A DNA stretch of 64,000 bases from Aquicoccus sp. G2-2 (GCF_034555965.1 NZ_JAYDCK010000003.1:2976001-3040000); one strand, 5' to 3'; shown: positions 9,147-18,594, counted from the stretch's first letter. Program-made: numbers and translations. Notes: generated by a model from the sequence alone, not told the origin.

Positions 9147-10626
9147 CACGGCTCGCGGATCTGAGGCTCGGGGAAAGGCCGACGGGGCCCACTGCCCTCT
9201 CAGCGCGCTGGATCGTCGGTTACCGGGACGGGGCCCACCACCTGATCGAGAACGGAGAGATCGTGTTCGATGAGGGGAAGATTCGTTATCTAGGTCACCG
9301 ATTCGATGGCGAGGTTGCGCGGCGTATCGAACTGGGCACGGTCCTGATCTCGCCCGGCTTCATTGATCTCGACGCGCTCTCGGATCTGGACACCACGCTC
9401 TTGGGCGTTGATTGCGGCCCTGCTTGGGCGAAAGGCCGGGTCTGGCCGGACAGCTACGTCGCCCGTGGCCCCTATGAGATGTACACGCCAGAGGAACTCG
9501 CCTTTCAGAAGCGCTTTGCATTCGGGCAATTGCTTCTGAACGGGATCACTTCGGCGCTGCCCATCGCCTCGCTCTTCTATCGCGCGTGGGGTGAAACAGT
9601 AGCGGAATTCGATGCGGCAGCAGAGGCTGCCGGCGCGCTCGGTCTTAGGGTTTGGCTTGGGCCTGCCTATCGCTCGGGTGGCATGGTGTGCACTGCGCCC
9701 GGAAGGCTTGAACCTCGCTTCGACGAGGCGCGAGGTCTCGCAGGATTGAATGAGGCGCTGGCCTATATAGAACGACAGGCAGGCAGCCATGGTGGCCTCG
9801 TACAGGGGATGCTGGCGCCTGATCGTGTCGAAACCTGCACCGAGACCCTTCTGCGCAGAACCATGGACGCGGCAGAAGCCAATGATCTCCCTGTACGACT
9901 GCACATGGCACAGGGCGAAATGGAGTGCCGTGCGGTCAAGCAGTTGCACGGTTCCACGGCGCCAGTCTGGCTGGATCGGCTGGGCCTTCTTTCACGGCGG
10001 CTGATCGCACCCCATGCAGTTGAGGCAACGGAGGTCGACCTGCAACTCTACGCCGAACACGGTGTAACCGTGGCGCATTGTCCTTTGGTCTTTGCGCGAA
10101 GCGGCAAGGCGTTGCGTTCTCTAGCGAAATTGCGGCGGCTCGGGGTAGCGGTCGGAATGGGTACCGATACTGCTCCTCCGGACATGGTACTGAACATGGC
10201 GGTTGGCGTAATTGCGGCGCGCCTGATGGGCGACGACATCGAAGCGACGGCACCACAACACCTTTTCGATGCAGCAACGCTGGGCGGCGCTTCAGCACTG
10301 GGGCGCGACGATCTTGGGCGACTGGCACAAGGCGCCGCCGCCGATATCTCCATCTTCGATCTTGCCGATGCCGCGTTTGCACCCGCCATCGATCCGGTGC
10401 GAACGCTGGTGCTTGGGGCAACCGGACGGGTGACAAAAGCCGTATTTGTCGACGGGCGTCTTTCGATGCGAGATGGCCAGGTCGCCGGGATCGATATGGA
10501 GGCGGCACGCGCGTCCGCGCAATCTCAGTTTGATAGGCTGATCAAGCGGTATCCCGAGCGGACATGGGGCCACCCCCGGTGGAAGAGATCTTTCCCCCGA
10601 GCTATCCGCTGTGGCCACGCGGCTGA
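9143..10626 (+). CDS. amidohydrolase family protein (COG0402 type) lacking the usual HxH motif, frameshifted at the C-terminus
   Basis: The body fits the chlorohydrolase/guanine-deaminase-like family: late metal ligands appear in RLHMAQGEMEC, LIAPHAVEA and GMGTDTAPPDM. Where the first HxH pair is expected after the PGFID strand, the sequence reads FIDLDALSDLD, so both histidines are replaced. The reading frame is lost at the five-C run at 10573-10577. One extra C gives an end in PPSYPLWPRG with a TGA at 10624-10626 and a 494-residue protein; as written, the ORF runs on to 10732 with an unrelated tail. It overlaps the upstream hydrolase gene by four bases (ATGA). It may be a variant-metal hydrolase or have a non-hydrolytic role. 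Confidence 0.8.
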
Positions 10627-10801
10627 GACTCTTCAGTCATTGAACGGTGTCGTAGGCACAGGTCTTTCTAACGGTCGACCGTATTGCAAGGATCGGTCGC
10701 TCGAAGAATTCCCAGTGTTTTCTTTGACGTGAGCGATGACGCCCTTCGGGGCAAGTTCGATACGGGGTCAATCCGCCTCCAATTTGGTCCCAGCAACACG
10801 A

Positions 10802-11677
10802 TTAATTAAGTGAATCGAGAAATGCGCGGACTTTTGGTAGCATCAATCGGCGGGCCGGCATAAGCGCGTAAACCTTCAGGGCTTGGCATTCAAAATCTGG
10901 TAGGAGTGGGATTAGTTCCCCTGACCGCACCTCGTCTGCGCAATAGGTGGTCGTGATGCGTGCAACGCCGGTTCCTTGAAGAGCTGCAATTTTCCGGACA
11001 CCAGCGTTGGCGCTGATCATGCGAGGTTTAGCAATGCTGATGTCTATGGGGTTTCGATCCACACTTCGATCATAGAACCGCCAAAGAATATCGTCAGCGC
11101 CGCACAGTAGAGGCATGCCGCAAAGGTCAGACGGCTTCTTCAGAACAGAATGGCGCTCAAGCAGTTCGGGTGACGCAAACAGGCCCCGTTTCAGAGTAAA
11201 AACCCGCTTACTTATCGCCGAGGAATTGGGCAGTTCACTGTCTGTCATGGAAAAGACGATATCGAAATCACGCTCAAATATATCCAGCGTGTGATGCTGC
11301 ACATCCAACACAACGTTCAGGCCTTCGTGTTTTGACATCAATCCCGCTGCGACTCTGGCGAGATGGTGAGCCCCGAATTCGTAAGGTGCTGCAAGGCGCA
11401 ATGTCCCTGAAACAGTTCGGCGCTGACTTTGGATGGTTTCGGTCACCGCCTCCAGCGCTACAAGATGCTGGGCGCATTCCTCTACCAGGTTCATACCGAC
11501 CTCCGTTACCCGAATACGCCTGGTTGTCCTTTCGAGAAGCCGAAGGCCGAGTCGGGCTTCCAGCCTTGAAACTGCAATACTGACACTGGACTTCGGACGA
11601 CCGAGCGCGCGCGCCGCAGAGGTGAACGACCCGTGCTTGGCAACGTAGTAAAAGACATTCATGTCATCGAGGCTCAT
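10802..11677 (-). CDS. LysR family transcriptional regulator
   Basis: A 291-residue regulator. The N-terminal helix-turn-helix reads MNVFYYVAKHGSFTSAARAL, then SVSIAVSRLEARLGLRLLER, the standard LysR pattern. The remainder is a periplasmic-binding-protein-like effector domain, starting around GTLRLAAPYEFGAHHLARV. It is transcribed away from the Rieske oxygenase gene, the usual arrangement for a LysR activator of a catabolic operon, so that operon is its likely target. Repeats in the shared gap support this. Confidence 0.9.
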   Translation of the reverse strand: MSLDDMNVFYYVAKHGSFTSAARALGRPKSSVSIAVSRLEARLGLRLLERTTRRIRVTEVGMNLVEECAQHLVALEAVTETIQSQRRTVSGTLRLAAPYEFGAHHLARVAAGLMSKHEGLNVVLDVQHHTLDIFERDFDIVFSMTDSELPNSSAISKRVFTLKRGLFASPELLERHSVLKKPSDLCGMPLLCGADDILWRFYDRSVDRNPIDISIAKPRMISANAGVRKIAALQGTGVARITTTYCADEVRSGELIPLLPDFECQALKVYALMPARRLMLPKVRAFLDSLN

Positions 11678-11704
11678 TGTTCAATAATGTGTTCTTATTG
11701 TTCA
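11676..11704. promoter_or_regulatory. direct repeat ATTGTTCA in the LysR/Rieske intergenic region
   Basis: The octamer ATTGTTCA occurs at 11676-11683 and again at 11697-11704, 21 bases apart, two helical turns. The first copy overlaps the LysR start codon. In-phase repeats between a LysR gene and its divergent target are plausible regulator sites. The repeat is seen directly; its role is inference. Confidence 0.35.
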
Positions 11705-11809
11705 GCATACAACCTTTATTTCCATCCGCTTGCGAGGTTTTTTTAGTCCGACACCGCTTAGGCAGCTTGTTCGCTGAAGGCGAAGGTGAAACCTCGAATG
11801 GAGAAAAAG

Positions 11810-12910
11810 ATGTATCTGGAAAATTGCTGGTATGTGGCCGCTTGGGATTACGAGCTGATCGACAACAAGATGCTCTCCCGGACGATCCTGAACAACAAGA
11901 TCCTGTTCTACAGAGGCGATAGCGGTGACGTCGTCGCCCTGGATGATCGCTGCTGTCACCGCGGGGCGCCGCTGTCGATCGGCCGGCGCGAGGGTGACAG
12001 TGTGCGGTGCATGTACCATGGTTTGCTGTTTGCGCCGTCGGGCAAATGTATCCAGATTCCTGGTCAGGATACGATCCCCCCGTCGCTCGTCGTTCGCAGC
12101 TTCCCGGTTGCTGAGAAATATGGACTGATCTGGGTATGGACCGGTGATCCGGAATTGGCCAACCCGGACCTGATCGTCGATCTTCCATATATGGAAGAGC
12201 CGCAGTGGAAGGGCATTCCGGCCTATATTCACTACGATGCAAACTATCTCCTGATCATCGACAATCTGAGCGATTTTGCGCACTTGGCCTTCGTCCACAC
12301 CAACACGCTTGGTGGATCGGAAGAATACGCTTTCAAAACCAAACCGGTCGCGATCGAACGGCTTGATGACGGGTTTCGCGTCGAACGCTGGCATATGAAC
12401 GCGTCGCCGCCGCCCTATCATCGCAAAGTGATCCCGAACAAGGACGACAATGTCGACCGGCGCAATATTGGCCACATGCGGGTCCCGGGGGTGTTCTCTC
12501 TGGAGACAACCTTTGCACCGGCCGGCAGCGGCGCAGAGAAAGGTAACCTCGAGGGCGCACGGCAATACAGAAACTGCCAGTTCATGACGCCCGAGACCGA
12601 GCGATCAACGCACTTCTTCCATGTCTACCTGAACGATTTTGAGGGTGCTGACCACAATATCTCGCGCTCACTGCATGACAGTCTCATCGAAGGCTTCATG
12701 GAGGACAAGCACATCATCGAGGCACAACAAAAACTTCTTGATGCGGACCCTGACTTTGAGCTCAAGGCCATCGCGTCTGACGCCCCCCTGTCACACTTCC
12801 GTTGGCTGATGGACAAGCGCATCTCGGCGGAGCGGGCGGGGCAATCGGCAACCGGGGCGGGCAAAGTTGCGTCCCCGAAGCCGAAGGACGCCCGTAATGC
12901 TGCACTTTGA
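11810..12910 (+). CDS. Rieske [2Fe-2S] aromatic ring-hydroxylating oxygenase, VanA-like
   Basis: A 366-residue oxygenase component. The Rieske motif C-x-H-x16-C-x2-H is at residues 48-70 (CCHRGAPLSIG ... VRCMYHGLLF). The mononuclear iron ligands fall in NLSDFAHLAFVH (H158, H163, with D155 as the bridging acid). The start MYLENCWYVAAWDYEL is typical of vanillate O-demethylase oxygenases. The ATG at 11810 has GGAG six bases upstream; ATG 11786 has none. The reductase follows with an overlap. The family demethylates or hydroxylates aromatic and some non-aromatic substrates; the actual substrate is not evident. Confidence 0.92.
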   Translation: MYLENCWYVAAWDYELIDNKMLSRTILNNKILFYRGDSGDVVALDDRCCHRGAPLSIGRREGDSVRCMYHGLLFAPSGKCIQIPGQDTIPPSLVVRSFPVAEKYGLIWVWTGDPELANPDLIVDLPYMEEPQWKGIPAYIHYDANYLLIIDNLSDFAHLAFVHTNTLGGSEEYAFKTKPVAIERLDDGFRVERWHMNASPPPYHRKVIPNKDDNVDRRNIGHMRVPGVFSLETTFAPAGSGAEKGNLEGARQYRNCQFMTPETERSTHFFHVYLNDFEGADHNISRSLHDSLIEGFMEDKHIIEAQQKLLDADPDFELKAIASDAPLSHFRWLMDKRISAERAGQSATGAGKVASPKPKDARNAAL

Positions 12911-13888
12911 TACCTCCATGACGCCTAGCTCAAACAAACCGATCGAACTCCTGGTCGATTCCATCCGGGCCGAAGCGCGCGACATCATGTCGTTCACCTT
13001 GGTGGCTCCCGACGGCGGTAAATTACCGCCCTCGGGTCCGGGAGGGCATGTGGAAATCGCGCTGCCGAACGGGCTGATCCGCCACTACTCGATGGTCAAC
13101 GACTGCAACGATACCGATCACTACCTGATCTCCGTAGGGCGGACGGCCGACAGTAGCGGCGGCTCCGACTTCCTGCATACGGATGTCCGGGTAGGAGACA
13201 AACTTCAGGTCACTGCGGTGCGCAACAATTTCGAACTGGATCCGGCCGCGAAATCCTATCGCTTCATCGCGGGGGGATCGGCATCACGCCTATCATGTCG
13301 ATGATCCGGTGGTGTCGCCAGAACGACCGGCCCTGGAAGCTGGTCTATGCTGTCCGTTCCCGCCAACGGACGGCTTACTACGAAGAGCTCAATGCAGTCG
13401 GCCACGAGTTCCTTCAGTTTCACATCGATGACGAGGCGGGCGAGGTGTTGAATGTGACTATGGCTCTTGATGACCTAGCGTCCGACGAGCAGGTCTACTG
13501 CTGCGGCCCGGCGCCCTTGATGACCGCTGTCGCCAATGCAACGAGCGACCGGCCAGCCGGCTCGGTTCACTTCGAATGGTTCAATGCAGGGTCGGTCAGC
13601 CCGGCCAGTTCGGGTCAAAACAGCGACATGACTTTGGAGCTGCGCAGATCGAACATCACGCTCGAGGTGCCCGGCCATCAAAGCATTCTGGAAGCGATCG
13701 AAGCGGCTGGAATAGACCACCCATTTTCCTGCCGCGAAGGCGCATGCGCCACCTGCGAGACCAAGGTTCTGGAAGGTGCCATTGACCATCGCGACTTCGT
13801 CTTGTCGGAGGAGCAAAGGAGCAAGGGGGACGCCATGATGATCTGCGTCTCTCGGGCCGCAGATGGGCATCTTGTACTCGATCTTTGA
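12897..13888 (+). CDS. oxygenase reductase component, VanB-like (flavin, NAD and plant-type [2Fe-2S]), frameshifted
   Basis: The order of domains is phthalate-dioxygenase-reductase-like: flavin binding around RHYSMVND, nucleotide binding at GGIGITPIMSM once repaired, and a C-terminal ferredoxin domain with CREGACATCETKVL plus a later Cys in MMICVSRAADG. The break is in the six-G run at 13271-13276. One extra G joins the halves into 330 residues. The ATG at 12897 overlaps the oxygenase gene and has AAGGA upstream; ATG 12918 is an alternative. It passes electrons from NAD(P)H to the Rieske oxygenase. Confidence 0.88.
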
Positions 13889-13929
13889 TCGGCGAACGTA
13901 ATCATCCTGTCGAGAGGGAGTGACACCAT

Positions 13930-14685
13930 ATGAACAAGGAAAATGACTGGACAAGCGATACCGAACGGCAACGCGCGATCCATCAGTTGAAACGTGATTT
14001 GGTTCTGGGATGCCATCTGCTGGCTATGGATGGTCAGGGCAGCGGTATTGCCGGGCATTTCACCGCGCGCCTGCCCGGAGAAAACACGTTCTGGACCTAT
14101 CAATGGCATCAAGCCTTCGAAGAGGTCACCTATGACGACATCATCGAAGCGGACTTCTCTCTCGAGACCGTCACCGGTCAGGGACGTGTCAATCCGACGC
14201 TGCACATTCACACAACGATCTACGAGGCGCGCCAAGATGTGTGCTGTATCGTACACACGCACGGCGAGAACGCGGTGGCGATCGGGGTAACAGGGAACAC
14301 CATCGAGCCTGTCTGGCAACCCGGAGCAATCTTCTACGATAATTGCGTGCTCTTCGATGAATTTGACGGTGTCGTTTTGGACCGGGATGAGGGTGAAAGG
14401 ATTGCCGGAGCGCTCGGTGATAAATCCGCGGTTCTGCTGCGCAACCATGGCATGCTCATCGCTTCCGAATCCGTGCGTATGGGCTGCATCAGCGCACTTA
14501 CGCTCGAAAGCGTGGCGGGAATGCAGCTTAAGGCGATGGCGGCGGGCGAAATGCATCCGATGCCCCGCGAGGCTGCTCTCCAGGCCAAGCGTTTCTTGAC
14601 GAGTGAAGACGTTACAAACGGCCGGTGGGCCTATCTGGCGCGCAAAGTGATGCGTGCCCGTCCCGATCTTGAAATCCCCGAATAA
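13930..14685 (+). CDS. class II aldolase/adducin family protein
   Basis: A 251-residue protein. The zinc-binding histidines are visible in CCIVHTHGENAVAIG and in the later RNHGMLIASES. The N-terminal GSGIAGHFTARLPGENTFW is typical of the adducin-like branch seen in catabolic clusters. Family members cleave or decarboxylate hydroxy-acid phosphates or related aldols. The gene sits 41 bases after the Rieske reductase and 29 bases before the TRAP binding protein, with GAGGGAG upstream, so it is probably in the same operon and processes the product of the oxygenase. Confidence 0.87.
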   Translation: MNKENDWTSDTERQRAIHQLKRDLVLGCHLLAMDGQGSGIAGHFTARLPGENTFWTYQWHQAFEEVTYDDIIEADFSLETVTGQGRVNPTLHIHTTIYEARQDVCCIVHTHGENAVAIGVTGNTIEPVWQPGAIFYDNCVLFDEFDGVVLDRDEGERIAGALGDKSAVLLRNHGMLIASESVRMGCISALTLESVAGMQLKAMAAGEMHPMPREAALQAKRFLTSEDVTNGRWAYLARKVMRARPDLEIPE

Positions 14686-14714
14686 GGCTTAACCCATGCA
14701 GAAGGAACAATACC

Positions 14715-15749
14715 ATGATCAAACGAACGATGTTAAAGGGACTGCTTGCGGCGGCGGCGTTTGCCCTGGCACCTGCGGCAAAAGCCGAAAGTGTAACGAA
14801 GGTCAATTTTTCGATTTTTGTGCCGCCGACTCATCCGATTTACGCGAAAATGATCTCGCCCTGGGCCAAGGATGTTGAGCGCGTCACAGAGGGCCGGGTC
14901 GTAATCAACCTTCTACCCAAACCATTGGGCGGAGCGCCGCAGCACATTGATCTCGTTCGCGACGGCGTCGCGGGTGCGGCCTTTACCATTCATGGGTACA
15001 CGCCAGGGCGTTTTGTCCTGACCAAGATGGCCGAACTTCCTTTTAGTGGTGACAGCGCCGAGGCGGTTTCAGTCGCTTACTGGAAGGTTCACGAGAAGTA
15101 CTTCGCCGGAGCTAATGAACATCAGGGCGTGAAACTCCTTGGGCTGTTTGTCCACGGGCCGGGCACCATCTTCGTTTCCAAAGGCCCGATTGACTCCGTC
15201 AGTGATCTGAATGGCATCAAATTCCGGGTTGGCGGTGGTGTTGTGAACGAGGTTTCAGAGTCCCTAGGCATGACATCCGTTTTGAAATCCGCTCCGGAGT
15301 CATATGAGCTTTTGTCCAATGGCGTTGTCGACGGCATTCTGTTTCCAATCAGTTCCGTCGAGACATTCCGGTTGGAACCCTTCGTCCCCTATGCCGTCGA
15401 AGCCCCGGGTGGGGTCTATAACACAAGCTTCATGCTCGGCATGAACCAAGGGTTGTTCGACAGTCTTTCGGAGAACGACCAGCAGGCGATCATGGAGGTA
15501 TCGGGCGAGGCTTTCGCGCGCCGGGCCGGCCGCGCCTGGGATGAGGATACCGTTCGCGCACGCAAAAAATTCGTGGAGCAAGGCGGTACCATTAACCAAG
15601 CATCCCCGGCACTGCTGGCAGAATTTCATGAGAAGCTCGATCCGCTGGCCGAGGCTTGGGTGAAGGAGGCCGAAGCCAAGGGGGTCGATGGGGGCGCTGC
15701 TCTGGCCGAATTCCGACAACTGATCAATTCTGACCCTGCATCGCAATGA
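14715..15749 (+). CDS. TRAP transporter substrate-binding protein DctP-like
   Basis: A 344-residue secreted solute receptor. A signal peptide covers about residues 1-24, ending PAAKA. The mature chain begins ESVTKVNFSIFVPPTHPIYA, and the family features GVKLLGLFVHGPGTIFVSKG and LNGIKFRVGGGVVNEV follow. DctP proteins usually bind carboxylates through a conserved Arg; KFRVGG is in the expected position. The stop overlaps the start of the small permease gene. The likely ligand is the carboxylate handled by the adjacent oxygenase pathway. Confidence 0.92.
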   Translation: MIKRTMLKGLLAAAAFALAPAAKAESVTKVNFSIFVPPTHPIYAKMISPWAKDVERVTEGRVVINLLPKPLGGAPQHIDLVRDGVAGAAFTIHGYTPGRFVLTKMAELPFSGDSAEAVSVAYWKVHEKYFAGANEHQGVKLLGLFVHGPGTIFVSKGPIDSVSDLNGIKFRVGGGVVNEVSESLGMTSVLKSAPESYELLSNGVVDGILFPISSVETFRLEPFVPYAVEAPGGVYNTSFMLGMNQGLFDSLSENDQQAIMEVSGEAFARRAGRAWDEDTVRARKKFVEQGGTINQASPALLAEFHEKLDPLAEAWVKEAEAKGVDGGAALAEFRQLINSDPASQ

Positions 15750-16291
15750 ATGGGCTGGGAAACAAATACCTGCGAGGGATCGATGCCCTCGCAGGCACCA
15801 TCGTCGCGACTTCCCTTTTCGGGATGATGTTGTTGACGGCAGTTGATGTCTTCAGCAGGTACGTTCTTAGCCAACCTATCGCTGCCGCGTTGGAACTTAC
15901 CGAAACCCTAATGGCCATTACGATCTTTGCAGCTTTGCCTTTGGTTTCGTTGCGCGGAAGCCATATTACGGTCGACCTTCTGGGCATGTTGGTCGGGCCA
16001 CGCATTTCTACTTACCTCGATGCGTTGGGCGAACTGGTTTGTGCCGGAGCTATTGGCGTTCTGTCCTGGCAAATGGCAGAGCGGGCGATCCAGCTCTATG
16101 GCTACGGCGAGACCACCGCTGTCTTGAAGTATCCAATTTGGCCCGCAGCGGCAATTATCGCTCTGGGTAGTGCCGTGTCAGTACCGATTTTCATAGCTCG
16201 GTTTGGAGACCACGTCGGCCTGTTTGGACGCAGATCAAATCGACGAGAAACTCTTAACCCCCGCCAAGGAAAGCCCCTTCACCATGATTGA
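15746..16291 (+). CDS. TRAP transporter small permease DctQ-like
   Basis: A 181-residue membrane protein with about four transmembrane helices. FGMMLLTAVDVFSRYVLSQP and AALELTETLMAITIFAALPL are the DctQ signature regions, followed by LVSLRGSHITVDLL. It overlaps the binding-protein gene by four bases and the large permease by eight, so the three form a coupled DctPQM set for sodium-driven carboxylate uptake. Confidence 0.9.
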   Translation: MNGLGNKYLRGIDALAGTIVATSLFGMMLLTAVDVFSRYVLSQPIAAALELTETLMAITIFAALPLVSLRGSHITVDLLGMLVGPRISTYLDALGELVCAGAIGVLSWQMAERAIQLYGYGETTAVLKYPIWPAAAIIALGSAVSVPIFIARFGDHVGLFGRRSNRRETLNPRQGKPLHHD

Positions 16292-17579
16292 AGCATTCAT
16301 CGGAATCTGTTCCATGCTCGTGCTGTCCATTCTCCGCGTTCCCGTGGCTTTTTCGCTTGGGTTGGTCGGGTTCCTGGGGTTTGCGCATCTCACCTCCGTA
16401 TCCGCATCTCTCTCGATGATTGCTTCGGCCACCCATGAAAGCGGTATGTCCTATACTCTCTCGGTCATCCCATTGTTCATCCTGATGGGGAGTTTCGTCA
16501 CCAGTGCGGGCTTGTCAAAACAGCTCTACAACGTGTCTCATGCTTTCCTGGGGCATCGGCGTGGCGGTTTGGCGATGGCCACGATCGTCGCGTGCGGGGG
16601 CTTCAGCGCGATATGCGGTTCATCTCTTGCCACTGCGGCCACGATGTCGAAGGTGGCGATTCCGTCGATGCGAAGCTACGGATATGCCGATAGCCTTGCA
16701 GCCGGTTCGGTCGCGGCGGGCGGCACACTCGGAATCCTGCTTCCGCCCAGTGTTATCCTGATCGTCTATGGGTTCCTTACCGAAACCAGTATCGGCGCTT
16801 TATTCGCGGCCGGTGTCCTGCCAGGGCTGATTGCAGCTGCGCTTTATCTGGTAGCGATCCTGTTTGTCACTCGGATCGACCCATTAGCAGGCCCACGCGG
16901 TGAAATCGCTACTTGGAAGCAATGCCTGACGGCTTTGGTAAATGTCTGGCAAGTTCTGGTTCTATTCGTCGCCGTCATGGGGGGGATTTACGGCGGTGTC
17001 TTCACCCCGACCGAGGCTGCCGGTGTAGGAGCGTTTGGCGCATTCGTTTTCGTCATATTCCGCACCCGGCCTAATTTCGAAATGATGCGCGCGATTCTGA
17101 GAGACGCCGCTGAAACCACGGCAATGCTATTTTCCGTCGTCGTCGGCGCGATGATATTCTCGAATTTTATCAGTATATCGGGTGTCACAGGCGAGCTTTC
17201 CCAAGCGATAGAGGGGCTGAACTGGTCACCTGCTGCAGTTCTAACACTTATCATTATCTTCTATGTATTGCTGGGCGCGGTTCTGGAATCGATGAGCATG
17301 GTGTTGCTTACGGTTCCGGTGATTTATCCAATTGTTTCAGCAATGGGCTTCGATCTGGTTTGGTTTGGAATCATCGTCGTGGTGGTAACCGAAATTAGCC
17401 TGATCACACCGCCCATCGGAATGAATGTCTTCGTCTTGCGCGCTATTCTGCCAGACATCCAGTTGTCCACCATTTTTCGCGGTGTAGTTCCGTTCATTCT
17501 TGCCGACGTGGTGCGGCTTGGCCTCTTGCTTTTGTTTCCGGCGTTGTCGCTGTTTTTGCCAAGGTTCCTTGGCCTTTAG
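16284..17579 (+). CDS. TRAP transporter large permease DctM-like
   Basis: A 431-residue permease with about 12 membrane segments. Family blocks are GHRRGGLAMATIVACGGFSA, GTLGILLPPSVILIVYGFLT and ITPPIGMNVFVLRAI. The ATG at 16284 gives the normal MIEAFIGICSML start; the longer in-frame start at 16203 would place a soluble leader inside the overlapping DctQ gene. It is the channel of the DctPQM importer that ends this catabolic operon. Confidence 0.92.
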   Translation: MIEAFIGICSMLVLSILRVPVAFSLGLVGFLGFAHLTSVSASLSMIASATHESGMSYTLSVIPLFILMGSFVTSAGLSKQLYNVSHAFLGHRRGGLAMATIVACGGFSAICGSSLATAATMSKVAIPSMRSYGYADSLAAGSVAAGGTLGILLPPSVILIVYGFLTETSIGALFAAGVLPGLIAAALYLVAILFVTRIDPLAGPRGEIATWKQCLTALVNVWQVLVLFVAVMGGIYGGVFTPTEAAGVGAFGAFVFVIFRTRPNFEMMRAILRDAAETTAMLFSVVVGAMIFSNFISISGVTGELSQAIEGLNWSPAAVLTLIIIFYVLLGAVLESMSMVLLTVPVIYPIVSAMGFDLVWFGIIVVVVTEISLITPPIGMNVFVLRAILPDIQLSTIFRGVVPFILADVVRLGLLLLFPALSLFLPRFLGL

Positions 17580-17598
17580 AAGGCCCGGACCCGCAAGA

Positions 17599-18594
17599 CT
17601 ACGTGATTTTGGGAAAGGCCGGGTAAACCCCGGCCTCCCGTCCGCGCTGCTTGACCAAAGCTAAGATGGCGTCGATCATGGGGGTGGGGTGGTCAAGAAT
17701 GTCGGCGATCTCGCTGACCGCTCCGGTTAGGCTATCCACCTCGATTGGACGCCCCGCATCTAGATCCTGAAGCATCGAGGTCCGATGTGCTCCCAGTGTC
17801 GCGGAATGGTCAAGGCGCGTTTCGGGCGATCCTTCGAGCGTGATCCCGAGACGCTGCGCGACGGCAGTCGCCTCGTGCATCATCGCCAGACAAACCTGGC
17901 GAAGCCCTGGATCGGTTGCAATGACATCCATTGTTGCGCCAGTGAGTACAGACACCGGATTGAGGCAGACATTCCCCAGAAGCTTGTGCCAGACGTGATA
18001 GCGAATATCGGCGACATGCGAACACGAAAGCCCACCGGAGGTGAGGACCGCGAGCAAAGGAGCGAGACGCGCGTCCTCTGCAGAGGATGGGTCACCAAAG
18101 CGGAAATGGCCAGCATTCATTACTTCGGTCACACCGGGTGCGGATTGTGAAGCGGTCGTATAAGCGACACATCCTATTGCCCGTTCGGCACCAATCGTTT
18201 TCATTTGTCGTGCTTCCGGGTCGACGCTGATCAACGTTTGATCTCGAAACGGTCCCGCCAGGTCGTAAAAGTACCACCAAGGGATACCGTTTTGCACAAC
18301 GACAACTTTAGTTTGTGGGTTCAGAAGCGGCTCGAGTGTGTCTGCCACCGCCCAGCTTTGATGGGTCTTCATGGACACGATCACATAATCCTGTGGCCCC
18401 AGGCGATTAGGGTCGTGATCTACGGATATTGGAAATCGGTGACACTCGTTTTTGTTCCTGATCTGAATTCCGTTATTTTGAAGAAAATCAACTGAGCTTT
18501 CCCGGCATAATGCGGACAGATTGCAGCCTCCTTTTTCGAGGCAAGACGCAAGGTAACTCCCGATGGCACCAAGGCCCACAACGCAGACTTTCAT
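17599..18594 (-). CDS. ketopantoate reductase family protein (PanE/ApbA type)
   Basis: A 331-residue oxidoreductase. The N-terminal Rossmann motif is MKVCVVGLGAIGSYLASCLE (GxGxxG), and the family HKLLGNVCLNPVSVLTGAT segment lies in the second half. PanE reduces 2-dehydropantoate with NADPH, but many paralogues in catabolic clusters act on other 2-oxo or beta-hydroxy acids. It converges on the TRAP operon, and its position suggests a role in that pathway rather than in coenzyme A synthesis; that is inference. The ATG at 18594 has AGGAG six bases upstream, better than the longer start at 18609. The last codons contain a short GC-rich hairpin (GGCCGGG/CCCGGCC). Confidence 0.85.
   Translation of the reverse strand: MKVCVVGLGAIGSYLASCLEKGGCNLSALCRESSVDFLQNNGIQIRNKNECHRFPISVDHDPNRLGPQDYVIVSMKTHQSWAVADTLEPLLNPQTKVVVVQNGIPWWYFYDLAGPFRDQTLISVDPEARQMKTIGAERAIGCVAYTTASQSAPGVTEVMNAGHFRFGDPSSAEDARLAPLLAVLTSGGLSCSHVADIRYHVWHKLLGNVCLNPVSVLTGATMDVIATDPGLRQVCLAMMHEATAVAQRLGITLEGSPETRLDHSATLGAHRTSMLQDLDAGRPIEVDSLTGAVSEIADILDHPTPMIDAILALVKQRGREAGVYPAFPKIT

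Noticed and set aside
17618-17640. GGCCGGG/CCCGGCC hairpin as terminator of the PanE-like gene
   Set aside because: It lies inside the last codons and is followed by TTTCCC rather than a T-run.
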